NCBI GenBank assembly: GCA_001599755.1
Contig: BCHX01000004.1
Coordinates: forward strand, 5,208,001 to 5,272,000
Length of the DNA: 64,000 nucleotides
Source of the DNA: Gliomastix tumulicola
Lineage: Eukaryota; Ascomycota; Sordariomycetes; Hypocreales; Bionectriaceae
Direction of reading: 5' to 3'
Shown: positions 22,024 through 32,892 of the stretch, one piece after another
Layout of the letters: every line of letters starts with the position of its first letter
How positions within the stretch are numbered: the first letter of the stretch is position 1
Program-made: the position numbers and the translations under genes
The notes under the pieces: generated by a model
The model's input: only the letters and a program-made list of their open reading frames with translations
Told to the model about the DNA's origin: nothing
Database searches by the model: none

Positions 22024-23159
22024 CTATTGCCTCGACGCGAGAGCGTCACAAATTGCTTCCGCTGCCTGTTTTGTGTTCAGCGTTCCTCCCATGTCCGCAG
22101 TCACTTTATTATCCTTGCACACCTGCGCAATGGCATCCATAATCGTATCAGCAGATGACTGCTGGCCCAACCAGGCCAACATATCCGCCGCAGCCCATAT
22201 GGCACCGATAGGGTTTGCGATACCTTTCCCCATGATGTCAAAAGCACTGCCATGGACAGGCTCAAAGACAGACGGGTTGACCCTGCTGGGATCTAAGTTG
22301 GCCGACGACGCGATACCAATAGAGCCTGCCAGCGCCGCTGCAAGATCCGACAATATATCGATGTGAAGGTTGGTGCCGACTACCGTATCAATAGACCACG
22401 GCTTCTGCACCATGCGGATTGTCATTGCGTCAACCAGCTCCTTATCCCATGTTACATCAGGGAAGTCCTTGGCAACCTCGGCCGCCACCTCATCCCAGAG
22501 AACCAGGCCATTCCGAAGCGCGTTTGATTTGCTCACCACTGTGAGGTGCTTCCGGTCTCGTTTGCCGGCAGCCTCAAAGGCAAACCGCATGATGCGCCGG
22601 ATGCCATGACGTGTGTAGACATTGGTATCGGTGGCGACCTCCCAGTCTTGGCCCACATGAGAACGTCCTCCATGACCGGAGTACTCGCCTTCACTGTTCT
22701 CGCGTACCAGGAGCCAATCGAGATGTGCCGGGTCGGCATCCAGTCTGGGCTTCGTGAAGCAGCGAATGGGGCGGACATTGGCATAAAGCTGCATGGGCCC
22801 TCGCAGTTTCAACAGAAGTTCCCATAAAGAGATGTGGTCAGGGACGTCTGGTGATGGGACGACATTAGTTTCGTTTAGGAACACTCAAGATTATCTCAGG
22901 AACTCTTACCTGGTGCGCCGACTGCCCCAAAGAGAACGGCATCATGCTTCTGAAGGATAGACTTGAAGTTGTCAGGCAGGTATGAACCCGATTCCTTGTA
23001 GTATGCAGTCCCCCAAGGTAGACGTTCTATCTCAATGTCGTACCTCCCCGAGTGCTGCGCTGCCGCTTTGAGAACCTCCAACGCAGCTTCTACAACCTCG
23101 ATACCAATCCCATCCCCAGGGATCGATGCGATGCGAAGGGTTGGGCGAGTATCCGTCAT
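22024..23159 (-). CDS. Tartrate/D-malate dehydrogenase-like (isopropylmalate dehydrogenase family)
   Basis: Metal- and NAD-dependent beta-decarboxylating dehydrogenase. The ATG at 23159 starts MTDTRPTLRIASIPGDGIG. One intron follows VLFGAVGAPG and the frame resumes DVPDHISLWELLLKLRG, giving about 355 residues. Seen directly: the substrate Arg region LRGPMQLYANVRPIRCF, an SEGEYSGHGGR segment, Lys in TVVSKSNALR, metal-binding Asp in VGTNLHIDILSD, and the nucleotide-binding FEPVHGSAFDIMGKGIANP. The LLVRENSEGEYSGHGG segment is typical of tartrate/D-malate dehydrogenases rather than leucine-pathway LeuB. It is divergent from an ACS-family MFS transporter, which recalls bacterial tartrate uptake-dehydrogenase pairs. 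A hydroxy-dicarboxylate substrate is likely, but which one is unknown. Confidence 0.88.
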
Positions 23160-24109
23160 CCTGGGAAGCTAAGCGAATGTGATGCACACGTTTCGGCGAG
23201 ATTCTCTTGTCATAGATAATGAACGATCGCTCCCGTTGTTGCTTAATGATACGTATTACTCGCCGGCAACGGCTGTCCATTTATGTCAGATGAAATTTCT
23301 ATGAGGGGCACGATTAAGAATCTACGCTCTGCCTGCGCTTGGTACACCACATGTCACCCAATTTCCGCTTGATGTGTGTTTCGCTCATGCCCTCGTCAGG
23401 GGAATCGGAGTGGACGTTAGACTGTGTCCTACCCGGTAGCCGGGTTGGTATCGGACTGGCCGCAGGCATTCATTGCCCGGCAGAGTGCACTGGGGTCGCG
23501 GATTAGGAGAAGCTTCACCATGTGTACACGGTAACTAGTGCCTTCACAGCCGTCGACTTCCTTGAGGATGTTGAAGGTCTCTGGACCCCGCGCCCTCCAG
23601 TCCATCCGGGATCGTTGGTGATGCTTGCCGGTGGAAGACCGGCAACTGGAGTGCGTCCTAACTCAAGGACATGGGGCAAGGAGGAGGATGCCGATCCGCC
23701 GGGACACTATTACCGCCGGTGTCCCATAAAAGCGTAGGAACTAAATGTCACCGTGGACGAGATAAGCCGGGTACATGATATGAATGGTTGTGCACTTGAC
23801 TCGCGTAGCGGTTGTTATCTCAGCATCCACAAGTGAATGAAAGTGGGCGTAGCTAGCATTTCGCGGGGTCTTCCAGCGATAAGGAAATGCCGTTTCTGTC
23901 ATCCACGAACTGGGGAACACTCATCTCCGTCTAGACTGTGCCTGGTAAGACTCAGTGCTTGTAGATCTCGACCCTGCCACACGCCCCTGATAAGAACAGC
24001 CAGAAAGCAAGGCGTCGATGATTCTATAAGAAGGCTGCATGGTACCTCGTCATTGTTCGTTTTCCCGGCACAATCCAACACAGCCAGGACTCCAGTAAAA
24101 CCCCAGAAG
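23160..24109. promoter_or_regulatory. Divergent promoter with two CCGG palindromes and a GATA site
   Basis: Between divergent starts at 23159 and 24110. It contains ACCCGG-TAG-CCGGGT at 23431-23445 and TTGCCGGT-GGAAG-ACCGGCAA at 23625-23645 (8-bp arms). A third GGGACAC...GTGTCCC inverted repeat lies around 23699-23726, and TGATAAG at 23988-23994. It is the densest group of inverted repeats in block B. No gene is seen. Confidence 0.42.
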
Positions 24110-25792
24110 ATGGCGGACATCAAACCAGTGGACACCAACCCCGCTCGCTCGGACATCATCGGCGAGACAGAGCTCAAGGTGGTGTTGTCAGACCATGACC
24201 TGGACCTCGAAAACGCCCTGCAGAGTTTTGTCCCAGGCACGGATGCTGAGAAGCGTCTGGTTCGAAAGCTGGATGCCTACATGATGCCCACTCTCTGGGT
24301 CATGTATATTCTAGCATATCTTGACCGACAGAATATTGTGAGTGGAAGAGATGTGTGACCGAAGAGATGTTTTGCTAACGGATGTCGTGAAGGGAAACGC
24401 GAAAGTAGCCGGCATGGGGGATGATTTGAAGCTCACAGACCCTGGTATGTGCTCTTGAGAAATCTTGGCTGCCGGTCGCCAGCTAATCTTTTCATCAGAA
24501 TACGCAATGCTGCTGTCCATCTTCTTCATCGGCTATCTCATTTGCGAAGTTCCCTCCAATCTGCTCCTCACTAGGTCTCGACCTTCATTCTACCTTCCAG
24601 GCTTGATGATTGTTTGGGGCACGATTTGCTCCTGCATGTCTGCGGCTCATAACTATGAAGGCATGCTCGCTATGCGATTCTTTCTCGGGTGTATCGAGGC
24701 CGGTTTCTTCCCCGGGGTGTTGTACGTCATGACGTGCTGGTATAAAAAGGCGGAGATCGGTAAGCACCTCCTATTTCCTCATCAAGATACATGGCGATAC
24801 ATGGCTAAAGGTGAGTTCGAATCATAGGCAAGCGCTTCTCTATTTTCTTCACGGCATCCGTTTGCTCTGGGGCGCTGAGTGGCCTTCTGGCTGGTGCAAT
24901 CACCAGCAACATGGAAGGCGTCCGAGGCATGCGAGGTTGGCGATGGCTCTACTTGATTGAAGGCGTCTGCACTGTGGGCTTTGCCATCATCTTCAAGTTC
25001 CTACTTCTCGACTTCCCGGAAACCAGTAAAAGATTCACCCTCGAGGAGCGACAACTCGCCGTCGTTCGAATGATGCACGATCGCAATACCACGGCAGCCA
25101 GGCACGGGAAGAAGCTTACACACTGGCAGGCCGTCAAGGCTGCCTTTTCCGATCCGAGAACCTATGTTTTCACTCTCTTGTTTGTCATGGATCTCGGCTC
25201 ATGCACCATTTCATACTTCATTCCCACCATTGTCCGAGAGATGGGCTACTCCAATGCCACTGCCCAGTACATGACGATCCCGATCTGGATGGTGGCTGCC
25301 GTCTTCCTCGTCGTGCTTTCATTCACAGCTGATCGCACAGGAGACCGCCGCTGGCACGTCGCTGGATGTCTCTGCTTGAGCTTCGTCTGCACAATCGTCT
25401 GCATCGCTGTGAACAATGCCATCGTTCTTTACACGATGCTGTGCTTCTACATTGCCGGCCTCTACACAGCGCTGCCCTTGATCTTGAACTGGGCATCCGA
25501 GGTTGTCTCGCTTCCGGCGGAGAAACGAGCTGTCGTTGTTGCATTCGTCAACTCCGTTGGCAATCTCTCAGCTGTCTACGGAAGCCGTCTCTGGCCTGCT
25601 GCCGACGGACCGCATTTCATCACGGGCTTTGCCACCACAGGAGCGTTCACGGGCTTTGGCACGCTGTTAGCAATCGCGATCCCTTTCATATTTAAGCTCT
25701 TTCCTGAGGAAGGGAGGACCAGGGCAGAGAGGGAGATATTGGAGCTTGAGCAGGCGCAGTTGGAAAATCGAGGTGGAAATAGCGATGTTTGA
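24110..25792 (+). CDS. MFS transporter, anion:cation symporter (Dal5/Tna1-like) family
   Basis: Plasma-membrane uptake carrier of the ACS family (allantoate, nicotinate, tartrate and other organic anions). The ATG at 24110 begins MADIKPVDTNPARSD. Introns follow LAYLDRQNI, LKLTDP and WYKKAEIG. The assembled protein is about 490 residues with twelve predicted helices. Family signatures seen: LDAYMMPTLWVMYILAYLDRQN at TM1, MLLSIFFIGYLICEVPSNLLL at TM2, MRFFLGCIEAGFFPGVLY, and RGWRWLYLIEGVCT at TM6. The tail is acidic and Glu-rich. The divergent arrangement with a tartrate/D-malate-like dehydrogenase suggests uptake of that substrate; this is inference. Confidence 0.9.
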
Positions 25793-26105
25793 ATCGGTCA
25801 ACATCCACTTTGACACCACCCTGATAAGACAAGACACGTTCTGGGCTCTTGGGCTGCGCATGGCTGTCCATTCCAGTATCGCACCTCACACGAGCCGTTT
25901 GAATGCTATTTCCTCGAAGCCTCTCTACGACCTAGAGTCTCTGTCCTCTTGTATACCCTGACTAGAATTTGCAGCTTGGCAGTTCTTGTGCCACTACGTG
26001 GGACCTAAGTAGCATTGGAAGCTGCTGGATAGAAAAGAAACAAACATATGGTGAATATTTTAATACTTGATGCTGTCAGCCCTGGCCCCGAGACTCAGCT
26101 GGATA
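25793..26105. other. Convergent 3' spacer between blocks B and C
   Basis: The ACS transporter and the amino-acid permease end toward each other. No gene is seen. It marks the border between the region with paired CCGG repeats and the region with CGGGA-N4-TCCCG palindromes. Confidence 0.45.
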
Positions 26106-27925
26106 TCACTTCCTTGTAAATGGTCGGCGAACAAGGTTGAGCATGTCCCGCCAAAAGCCCTCCAATTCTCCCTCATAAGCAGACTCATACGCGTCAATCG
26201 CTGGCCTCTCCCACACGAGGTCTGCCTCGTGTGACTTGATAAATTTGGTCTTTTTAGTCAGTTTCCATCCGAAGAAGGTGGCAGGCGCGACGAGAACCAT
26301 TGTGTAGTAGGTGAAGAAGCTTGAGACATCCCATCGACCAGGCAAGAACACTGAGTACCCGTAGACAAACACGACCGTGGTGAGAAATACCCCTGATATA
26401 TAGGCGCAATATGGCTGAAAGTAGCCATAGTAGGGAAGAGTGCGTCTATCGAGTCCTTGTGCCTGGCAGGCCCGATAGAAGAAAACGTAAGTGATGCAGA
26501 TAACAATATAATCAATAATTTGTGCGGCTGTGATGACGTTGGTGAAGTAGGTGAGAACTTTGGAGGAGCTGCTACTGACGTTGAGGAAGGCCAGGCAGGG
26601 GAAGATCATAATAACCATCAGACAGTAGATGGGAACGCCAGCCTTGGTGGTCTTGCGTAAGAAACGGGGGGCTTGACCTTCGAGCGCAAGACCGTAGAGG
26701 CTACGGATTCCGCAGTATGTGTAAGCGTTACCCGCAGAGAAGATACTCGTCACGAGCAAGGCGTTTGTAATGTGAGGCAAAACTGTGATGCCGAGGTTGT
26801 TCATGGCAATGACGTATGGGGAAGCAGACGCAGTGCCGGCCCCTTGCGTGTCCCCTGTGATAATACCGACCAACGTCTTGTCGTTGTACGGGAGGACGAT
26901 GGCGACGGACAGCGCACTGCCGATGAAGAAGATGGCAAATCTCCAGTATGTCGTCTTAAAAGCATTTTTGAGGTACGTGCGTGGCAGCTCACACTCTCCA
27001 GCGACCATGGATACGTATTCCGGTCCGACGACTGTGAATGCCGCGCTCCAGAGAGAAGCAAGAAAGCCTTGGAACCTTCCCAGGTCTCCCGTTGCGAGAT
27101 ACTCAGCAAAAGCGCCTGGGTTGCTCCAGTACCGGAAGCCATAAGCATCGTGCTTCGGGTTACCACCACACACTAGACACTTTCTCGTCAGCAACCACCA
27201 TATTGATAAATAATTTCTGCAATTCATGTGCGATCAAACTCACTCGTCACAAGTGTGAACGTGAAGCAAATACCGAACAGTAAGAGTTTGCCGAAGGCGA
27301 GCCAAAACTCGGCCTCCCCGTACCAGTGAACGGCGACCACATTGATGACGCTGAAGAAGATGATTAGACGCTGAAGATCCATTGTTCCATGGTAGTTGAA
27401 GTAAACTTACAAGTACAAGACAATACAGGCTGCCACCACGGCTGCGACGGGGATATCGTCTCTCCAGTAGGTCAAGACGAGATTCAGAGCAGATATCTCA
27501 AAGGGAATGAGAAGCGCTTCATAGAGGAAGAAATTCCAGCCCACCATAAACCCCAGCGACTCGTCCACCCACTTCCCCGCCATGCGGATGAAAGCTCCCG
27601 TAACAGGCATCATGGTGGCCATCTCGGCCATGCAGTTGTTGACCAGGCCCAACATGCATGTGTACAATGTGTAGGCAATAAACAGGCTCCCAGGCCCGCC
27701 GCGCTGCAAGCCCGTGCCAATACTGACAAATGTCGCTGTGCCGATGGAGCCTCCAATGGCGATGAGCTGGACCTGTCGATTACCCAGGTGACGCTTCAAC
27801 TGATCCCGAGGGAGGTCCTCGATATCGCCGCGTTCAACGTTGTGTTCGTCCGCTGGGTGTACATCAGCGTTCTTTTCCGATGACCGCTTCTCAGGTACAT
27901 CGGAGTCATAGTGAGGGAGATGCAT
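26106..27925 (-). CDS. Amino-acid permease, fungal YAT/AAT type (candidate proline or GABA permease)
   Basis: Proton-coupled amino-acid permease of the plasma membrane. The ATG at 27925 starts a hydrophilic tail of about 50 residues rich in Asp, Glu and Arg (a usual site of ubiquitin-dependent control), then HLGNRQVQLIAIGGSIGTATF at TM1. Exons 27925-27410, about 27355-27245 and 27170-26106 join to about 550 residues and twelve helices. Also seen are MMPVTGAFIRMAGKWVDESLGF and the loop SLWSAAFTVVGPEYVSMVAGE, typical of YAT members, and a C-terminal FIKSHEADLVWERP. It is divergent from proline dehydrogenase across 1.9 kb that carries two CGGGA-N4-TCCCG sites. By context it is the proline permease; the sequence alone cannot exclude GABA or general amino acids. 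Confidence 0.88.
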
Positions 27926-28398
27926 TATGATGAAAAGGATATCTGTAGTCCTACTCGAAATGCTACACTGGGGAAATCTTTTGCCAGGTTAGAAATGGAC
28001 TAATGATAAATGGGACGATGACGGGGAGGCGGGCGCTTCTTAAAGCTACATACAAACTACTACTCAATATGCTTATCAATTTCCTTTTGAGACCCTTTCA
28101 CGGTGTAGTTAGGGCCCTTCTTCGCCGGGCTCCACCGAGTAATTTTATTCTTGCGCAAAATCTTCCGTCGCCCTCGACGATCGAGCTTGCTGGTAAGCGA
28201 ACCTCTACCTAGATCCGGAAACTCGGCTCATATTCTGGAACGGGTTTGTGTCTGATCATGTGTGATTGAGAACCATTATCGGCATCCATACCGTCCTGCA
28301 TTCAATCACAGTACAATACATTTTCTTGACACTTCAAAATCTGGAGATGCCGGGGTTCAGGAATATGTGAAAGGAGGCCGCCAACCGTGTCTCAAGAC

Positions 28399-28412
28399 CG
28401 GGAGCGCTCCCG
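28399..28412. promoter_or_regulatory. Palindrome CGGGAGCGCTCCCG, candidate regulator site
   Basis: Perfect 14-bp palindrome 474 bp upstream of the permease ATG. It contains inverted CGG triplets separated by 8 bp, the style of site bound by Gal4-type dimers. Near-identical copies occur at 32694 and 35495. Confidence 0.6.
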
Positions 28413-28474
28413 CGATAGCATGGTGGTATTGATCCGCCCGAGATATCTGCCAAGCTTTTGATTGGCGGCAATAT

Positions 28475-28488
28475 TGGGACCAGTCCCG
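28475..28488. promoter_or_regulatory. Degenerate palindrome TGGGACCAGTCCCG
   Basis: A second, weaker match to CGGGA-N4-TCCCG, with T for the first C. It lies 76 bp from the perfect site in the same divergent promoter. It may be a second, weaker half of a double operator. Confidence 0.35.
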
Positions 28489-29824
28489 AGCCTTGATCCT
28501 CCCCGGGCCGCGCCAATTAGACAGCCCATTGCTAACGCACCTTGTGTCACTAACCCCGCGATGAATAGTACTCTTCACCCCTCCGCTGACGGCCTCCGGC
28601 CTCGGATTTCGGCATCCCTAATGAAACTTACCACTCGATTCCCCCATCTCTTCTTCTCTGTATTGTGGTTGTTTTGGACAGTTCCCATTTACCAATGACT
28701 TGGGTTCTTCTGGTGTGTCTCAATAAAAAGTGAGGGAGTTTGCCACATCCTTCTTGATCTATCTGAGGCCGGCTTCCTCACGAGCACGATGATGTACACC
28801 GGCTAGGGGGCTTCCGGAGCTCGTTCGGGAACTCAGTGTTTGCCACACCATTTTCTTGTAGTCCTGGTATTTCGCATTGGCACATGACAAGTCTCATTGA
28901 TCCGCGGGGTAATCCTGAGGGTTTCCTGTGGAAGTGGGCCGAACAACGCCGTCCAGATAATGAAGAGCGTAAGCTAGAGCTATAGGTTTAACCCAGCCGG
29001 AAGCAGGCACGATGACACGGTCTCTTCGTCGGGAGGTGGTACCCCTCTCAGTGTTCGGGTTTGCATCCGAGCCCAATACATGAGATCAGTCCACTCTCAA
29101 CGTTGACCTAAAGTGAACTGCGCATCGGTGTCTTCCAACTCCTCCTTGATCAGGACCTGTTTTGCTATTGAGGTACAACCTCGCGAGAAGTCGGGGTTCA
29201 TCTTGGCCACGGTCCAAATATGTAGCCCGCAGACTAATATGGCTGACGAGTAAAGGTCTCCGCCAAACTGCTTGAGAGATGACGAAGAGTAAGCCGGAAA
29301 AGATCCATTCCAAATCTGATGAAGAATATGCGACAGATAGTACTGTATGCCTATCACTAGAACCACACTTATTGAAATCTGAGCTTCGGTCCCAATGGCT
29401 TGCATATCGGATGCTGTGGATATACTGCTAACACTTCAACCGTCGGGAGGTCTGCCGGCGAGACTGAAAATACGACCTGCCCTGGTCTAGAATAGTGGCT
29501 GCCTCGAGCACCTTTCACGCTTGTAGGGGCTCACAGCTACCCCGCGTTTTGTGGTGGCCAGAAGGCATTCGGATGGCAATCGGATGGCAATCGGTCCTAC
29601 AAAGTGAGTAGATAAGCAAAGCGTACCGGATGAATACATCGTTATAGGCGGGACCGTTACCGCGATCAAGCGATCTTGGGGTGGCCTTCTATCTGATGAC
29701 ATAGGGGATATTTGAATACAAGATATGCTCGACGCTACTAGGCGGTCTGCTTTGAAATTTAGCTTATCTCTACACGGAAACTTTACATCCAGACTTTTGT
29801 TTTCACGTTTCTCTAGTGACAGCC

Positions 29825-31300
29825 ATGTCATCTTTGATCCAAGCACCAACCCGGAGCGCCTCGGCATTTCGCAGGGCATCCATCGCCGTAGCTTACAACA
29901 CAACTGGGGTCCCGCGAAGGTGCTCAGCAAAGGCCACCGCCGCGAAGGGGAGCTTGATTGAAGCACCAAGCCCCAAGTCCACGTTATCAGTTCTTTCGAA
30001 TGCAGGCCTTCTCAGATCATTACTTGTGGCGACCGTCTCTTCCAAGCCATCTCTTCTGCGCCCAACTCTTTCATTCCTATCATGGCTCGCTAATTCGCCC
30101 GGCATGACTGTCTGGAACGCTGATCGCAACCCAGTACTCCGGCTTCTCCTGAAACAGACCTTCTACAAGCAGTTCTGCGCTGGTGAATCAGCTACCGAGA
30201 TCAAGGATACTCTTAGACAGATGAAGGCCCTTGGATTTCGAGGGACCATTCTCACATGCGCCAAGGAGACTGTCTTTGACCAGAAGACCAACAAGTCACG
30301 TGGCCAAGGTGTCAATATGCATATAGACAAAAGCAACCCTGATCATTGTGATAACATTGCCGCCTGGAGAAGAGGGACGCTAGAAACGGTTGACCTGCTG
30401 GAGGACGGCGACCAATTGGCCTTGAAGTGAGTTTCGCAGGCGTTTACGTTTAACTACTGAGACATAACACTAACCAGGTATCAAAAAAGACTGACGGGTG
30501 CCGGTCCCTTTGTGACAGATGCTTTCGCTTCTGGGCAACTGCCACCGAAGGCAATGATGGATGCGCTGGAAGAGATATGTGTCCGAGCAAGGGACAAGAA
30601 GGCGCATATCCTCATTGACGCTGAGTCCCAGCATTATCAAAAAGGCATCTTTCGCGTCGGCATTGAGCTCGCCCGAGTATACAACTGCGACGGGTATGCT
30701 CTCATCTATAATACCTATCAAGCGTATCTGAAGTCTACCCCAAAGACGCTCGCATCACATCTTACAGCCGCTAGCAAAGGGGGATTCACGCTCGGCCTCA
30801 AGCTCGTGAGAGGCGCCTACATGGCTTCAGATGCGAGATATTTGATCCATGATACCAAGGACGACACAGATGATGCCTATAATACCATCTCCCAGGGGGC
30901 TCTTCGGCAAGAAATTGGCGACTTTGGCCGTCAAGGTGGTGTACCCTTTCCATCTGTCGATCTCTTCCTAGCGAGCCACAACAAGGAGAGCCTACTTGCT
31001 GCGTATGGGACTCACCAGAAGCGCAAGAAGGAGGGCCTTCCGACAGTCCGCCTCGGTTTTGGACAGTTACAAGGCATGTCTGACGAGCTGAGCTTTGAGC
31101 TCATCCGGATGGGTGTCCAGGGCGATTGCGCGCCGGAGGTCTTCAAGTGCTCGACTTGGGGCACTCTGGGCGAATGTATGGCCTATTTGATGCGCAGGGC
31201 GGCAGAGAATCAAGATTCAGTAGCAAGGACGGAGGATGACTACCGGGCGCTGAAGCGAGAGTTGAAGAGACGCCTGGGCGTATCCCGGTCGTTGACTTGA
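29825..31300 (+). CDS. PUT1: Proline dehydrogenase (mitochondrial)
   Basis: FAD enzyme oxidising L-proline to pyrroline-5-carboxylate in the mitochondrial inner membrane. The ATG is at 29825; the upstream in-frame GTG is not a start. The first 60 or so residues are Ser-, Arg- and Ala-rich with almost no acids, a good mitochondrial presequence. One intron (about 30427-30477) follows DGDQLALK. TIM-barrel signatures are AHILIDAESQHYQ, YNTYQAYL, GLKLVRGAYMASDAR (substrate-binding Arg region), FLASHNKES and GFGQLQGMSDELSFEL. Length is about 475 residues, normal for the fungal enzyme. It is followed by a mitochondrial-carrier-like gene and P5C dehydrogenase, completing the path to glutamate. Confidence 0.95.
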
Positions 31301-31467
31301 GCTTGTCGTAGCATGAATACTGGGCTCTCCGACGGTACACAATTAAAGCTTTCAGTTCTCAATTCAGTCGCTCCGTGTGCCCCTCGGATTGGAAAAGATC
31401 AGGATTGTCAAACTCTTTGTAATAGGGCATACAGTGGAATCTACTCAATTGAAATCCCCACCGTTTC

Positions 31468-32409
31468 TCATGCTAACCCAAAGGCCCCTTGAAGACACTC
31501 CCGCAGAGATTTGTTAGCAAGAACGCCTAACCCAAATGCTGGAAGTATTCTAAAGCACCTCGCCGTTGTTGTGGATGGGAGGTGGCTGCGTATTCGAGAA
31601 AATCTCTCCCCGAGCTTAGCTCCATCCTGTCGGCTGTAATGATCCAGCCCGATCAAATGTACAGGCGTGGCTCCAATCTGCGATAGAACAGGCACCGATA
31701 GTTGTAAAAACACAGTCCTCGAGTACGGGTCAGGCACCAGCCTGCTAGGAATAGCATCTGATAGTAGACCTGGCAGAGCAAAGGACCCAAAGATTGTGAT
31801 GGCATCCCGGGTTAAGAACGCCACGGTTGCCGCCTTTGGAGCCCCCTTGGCCAGCCTAGCCACCTCGAACGCCGCTCGTCTTTTCGAGTCTGCAGAATTT
31901 CCGGCCCCGAAAAGTTGAGAGAACCGAACATCTTTCCAAATGCCAAGAGGCATGTTGACCGCAAACGTTGAAATGAAAATCAGAGGACCGGAGACCATTT
32001 CGCTGGAAAATGCCTGGCACAGACTTTCAGTTCCATTGGCGACGACATACGTTGCCACATATAGCGTGGAAATGATCTTGAAAGGCGTAGAGGCAAGGAA
32101 GAGGAGTGGCCTTTTCAAAGCACACAGTCCATGTCGTTTCATGGACCTCAGCAGGGGCTGGCCGGATGCTGCTCGTTCGACCACGGCTCTGTGAGATGAA
32201 CGGTAAGCAAGCGCGTCGGGAAGCCATTACTGAATAAATATGATTGAGATATCATCTTTTCTGACGTGTGTCCTCCCCTCCTGGTCAACTCACCTGTCCA
32301 TGATAGTGATAGCCGGGGACACCAACAGTCCTGAAAGCCCTCCCGCCGCGATATCAGTCACGAGCTGCTTCCCGATTTGTTCAAACTGGATGGCCTGCCG
32401 CGACTCCAT
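31468..32409 (-). CDS. Mitochondrial-carrier-like membrane protein (SLC25-related, divergent)
   Basis: Exons 32409-32294 and 32188-31468 (GTGAGT donor) give 278 residues from the ATG at 32409. The N-terminus VTDIAAGGLSGLLVSPAITIMDRA recalls the first helix of mitochondrial carriers. Later segments such as RPLLFLASTPFKIISTLYVATYVVANGTES and NMPLGIWKDVRFSQLFG match, from memory, a fungal family annotated as divergent mitochondrial carriers. The canonical PX[DE]XX[RK] repeats are poorly kept, so transport activity is unsure. It lies between proline dehydrogenase and P5C dehydrogenase, both mitochondrial, and is divergent from the latter with a palindrome between them. A role in proline, P5C or glutamate passage across the inner membrane is a reasonable hypothesis. 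Confidence 0.65.
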
Positions 32410-32892
32410 GGTGGCAAAGCGCCGCTGTAGGTATTCAGGATTTTGAGATGGAAGGATATGTGAAAAGGATACCAACAAAACTTATGATCATAATTATGAT
32501 ATGTATGTGTGGTTAACGGCTTGGGCTAGATTTCCCATCGGGAATAGATAGGGAGTATGATGTAACGACAGTAGCAGGCCTGGCGTTTGCTGAGGTACAG
32601 CTTACTTCTTCCGATCACGGCGTTCAATGATGATGGCGACTGCGTCCAATCGCGAAGCCGCCCTGCATGCCCCGCCGACCCGAGGTGCCCCTTCGGGAGC
32701 GTTCCCGACGAGTTGAACAAGGAGCATCGAGCCGAGCCAGTGGTGGTCGGAGGTTGGAGTCAAGGAGGTGTGTTAAGTTGTATTTTAAGTATTATCTTCA
32801 CGTTCTGCTAGACGGTAGTTCCAGAGCTCGGCCTTTTCACGCATCACTCCCTGACTCTTTCCTCCACAGCCCAAAGCCTTACCTACATAGCC
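32410..32892. promoter_or_regulatory. Divergent promoter of carrier-like gene and P5C dehydrogenase
   Basis: A 483-bp bidirectional region. It contains the palindrome at 32694-32707 and pyrimidine-rich sequence before the ATG at 32893. No gene is seen. Confidence 0.45.
32694..32707. promoter_or_regulatory. Palindrome CGGGAGCGTTCCCG, candidate regulator site
   Basis: Differs by one base from the perfect palindrome at 28399. It lies 186 bp before the P5C dehydrogenase ATG and 285 bp before the carrier-like gene ATG, so it could serve both. Confidence 0.58.

Larger units (their letters stand above)
27926..29824. other. Divergent intergenic region between permease and proline dehydrogenase
   Basis: A 1.9-kb region between divergent starts, comparable in role to the regulatory spacer of known proline clusters. 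It holds CGGGA-N4-TCCCG palindromes (listed separately). The only frame worth noting is 29405-29097 on the minus strand: 102 codons, a true ATG and two hydrophobic segments. It resembles nothing I recognise and may be chance or a relic. Confidence 0.45.

Noticed and set aside
14234..23159. Possibility that block B was acquired from bacteria because it resembles Puu and tartrate gene sets
   Set aside because: The genes carry typical fungal introns and fungal-type motifs, and no bacterial-like base composition is seen; a phylogeny would be needed to reopen it.
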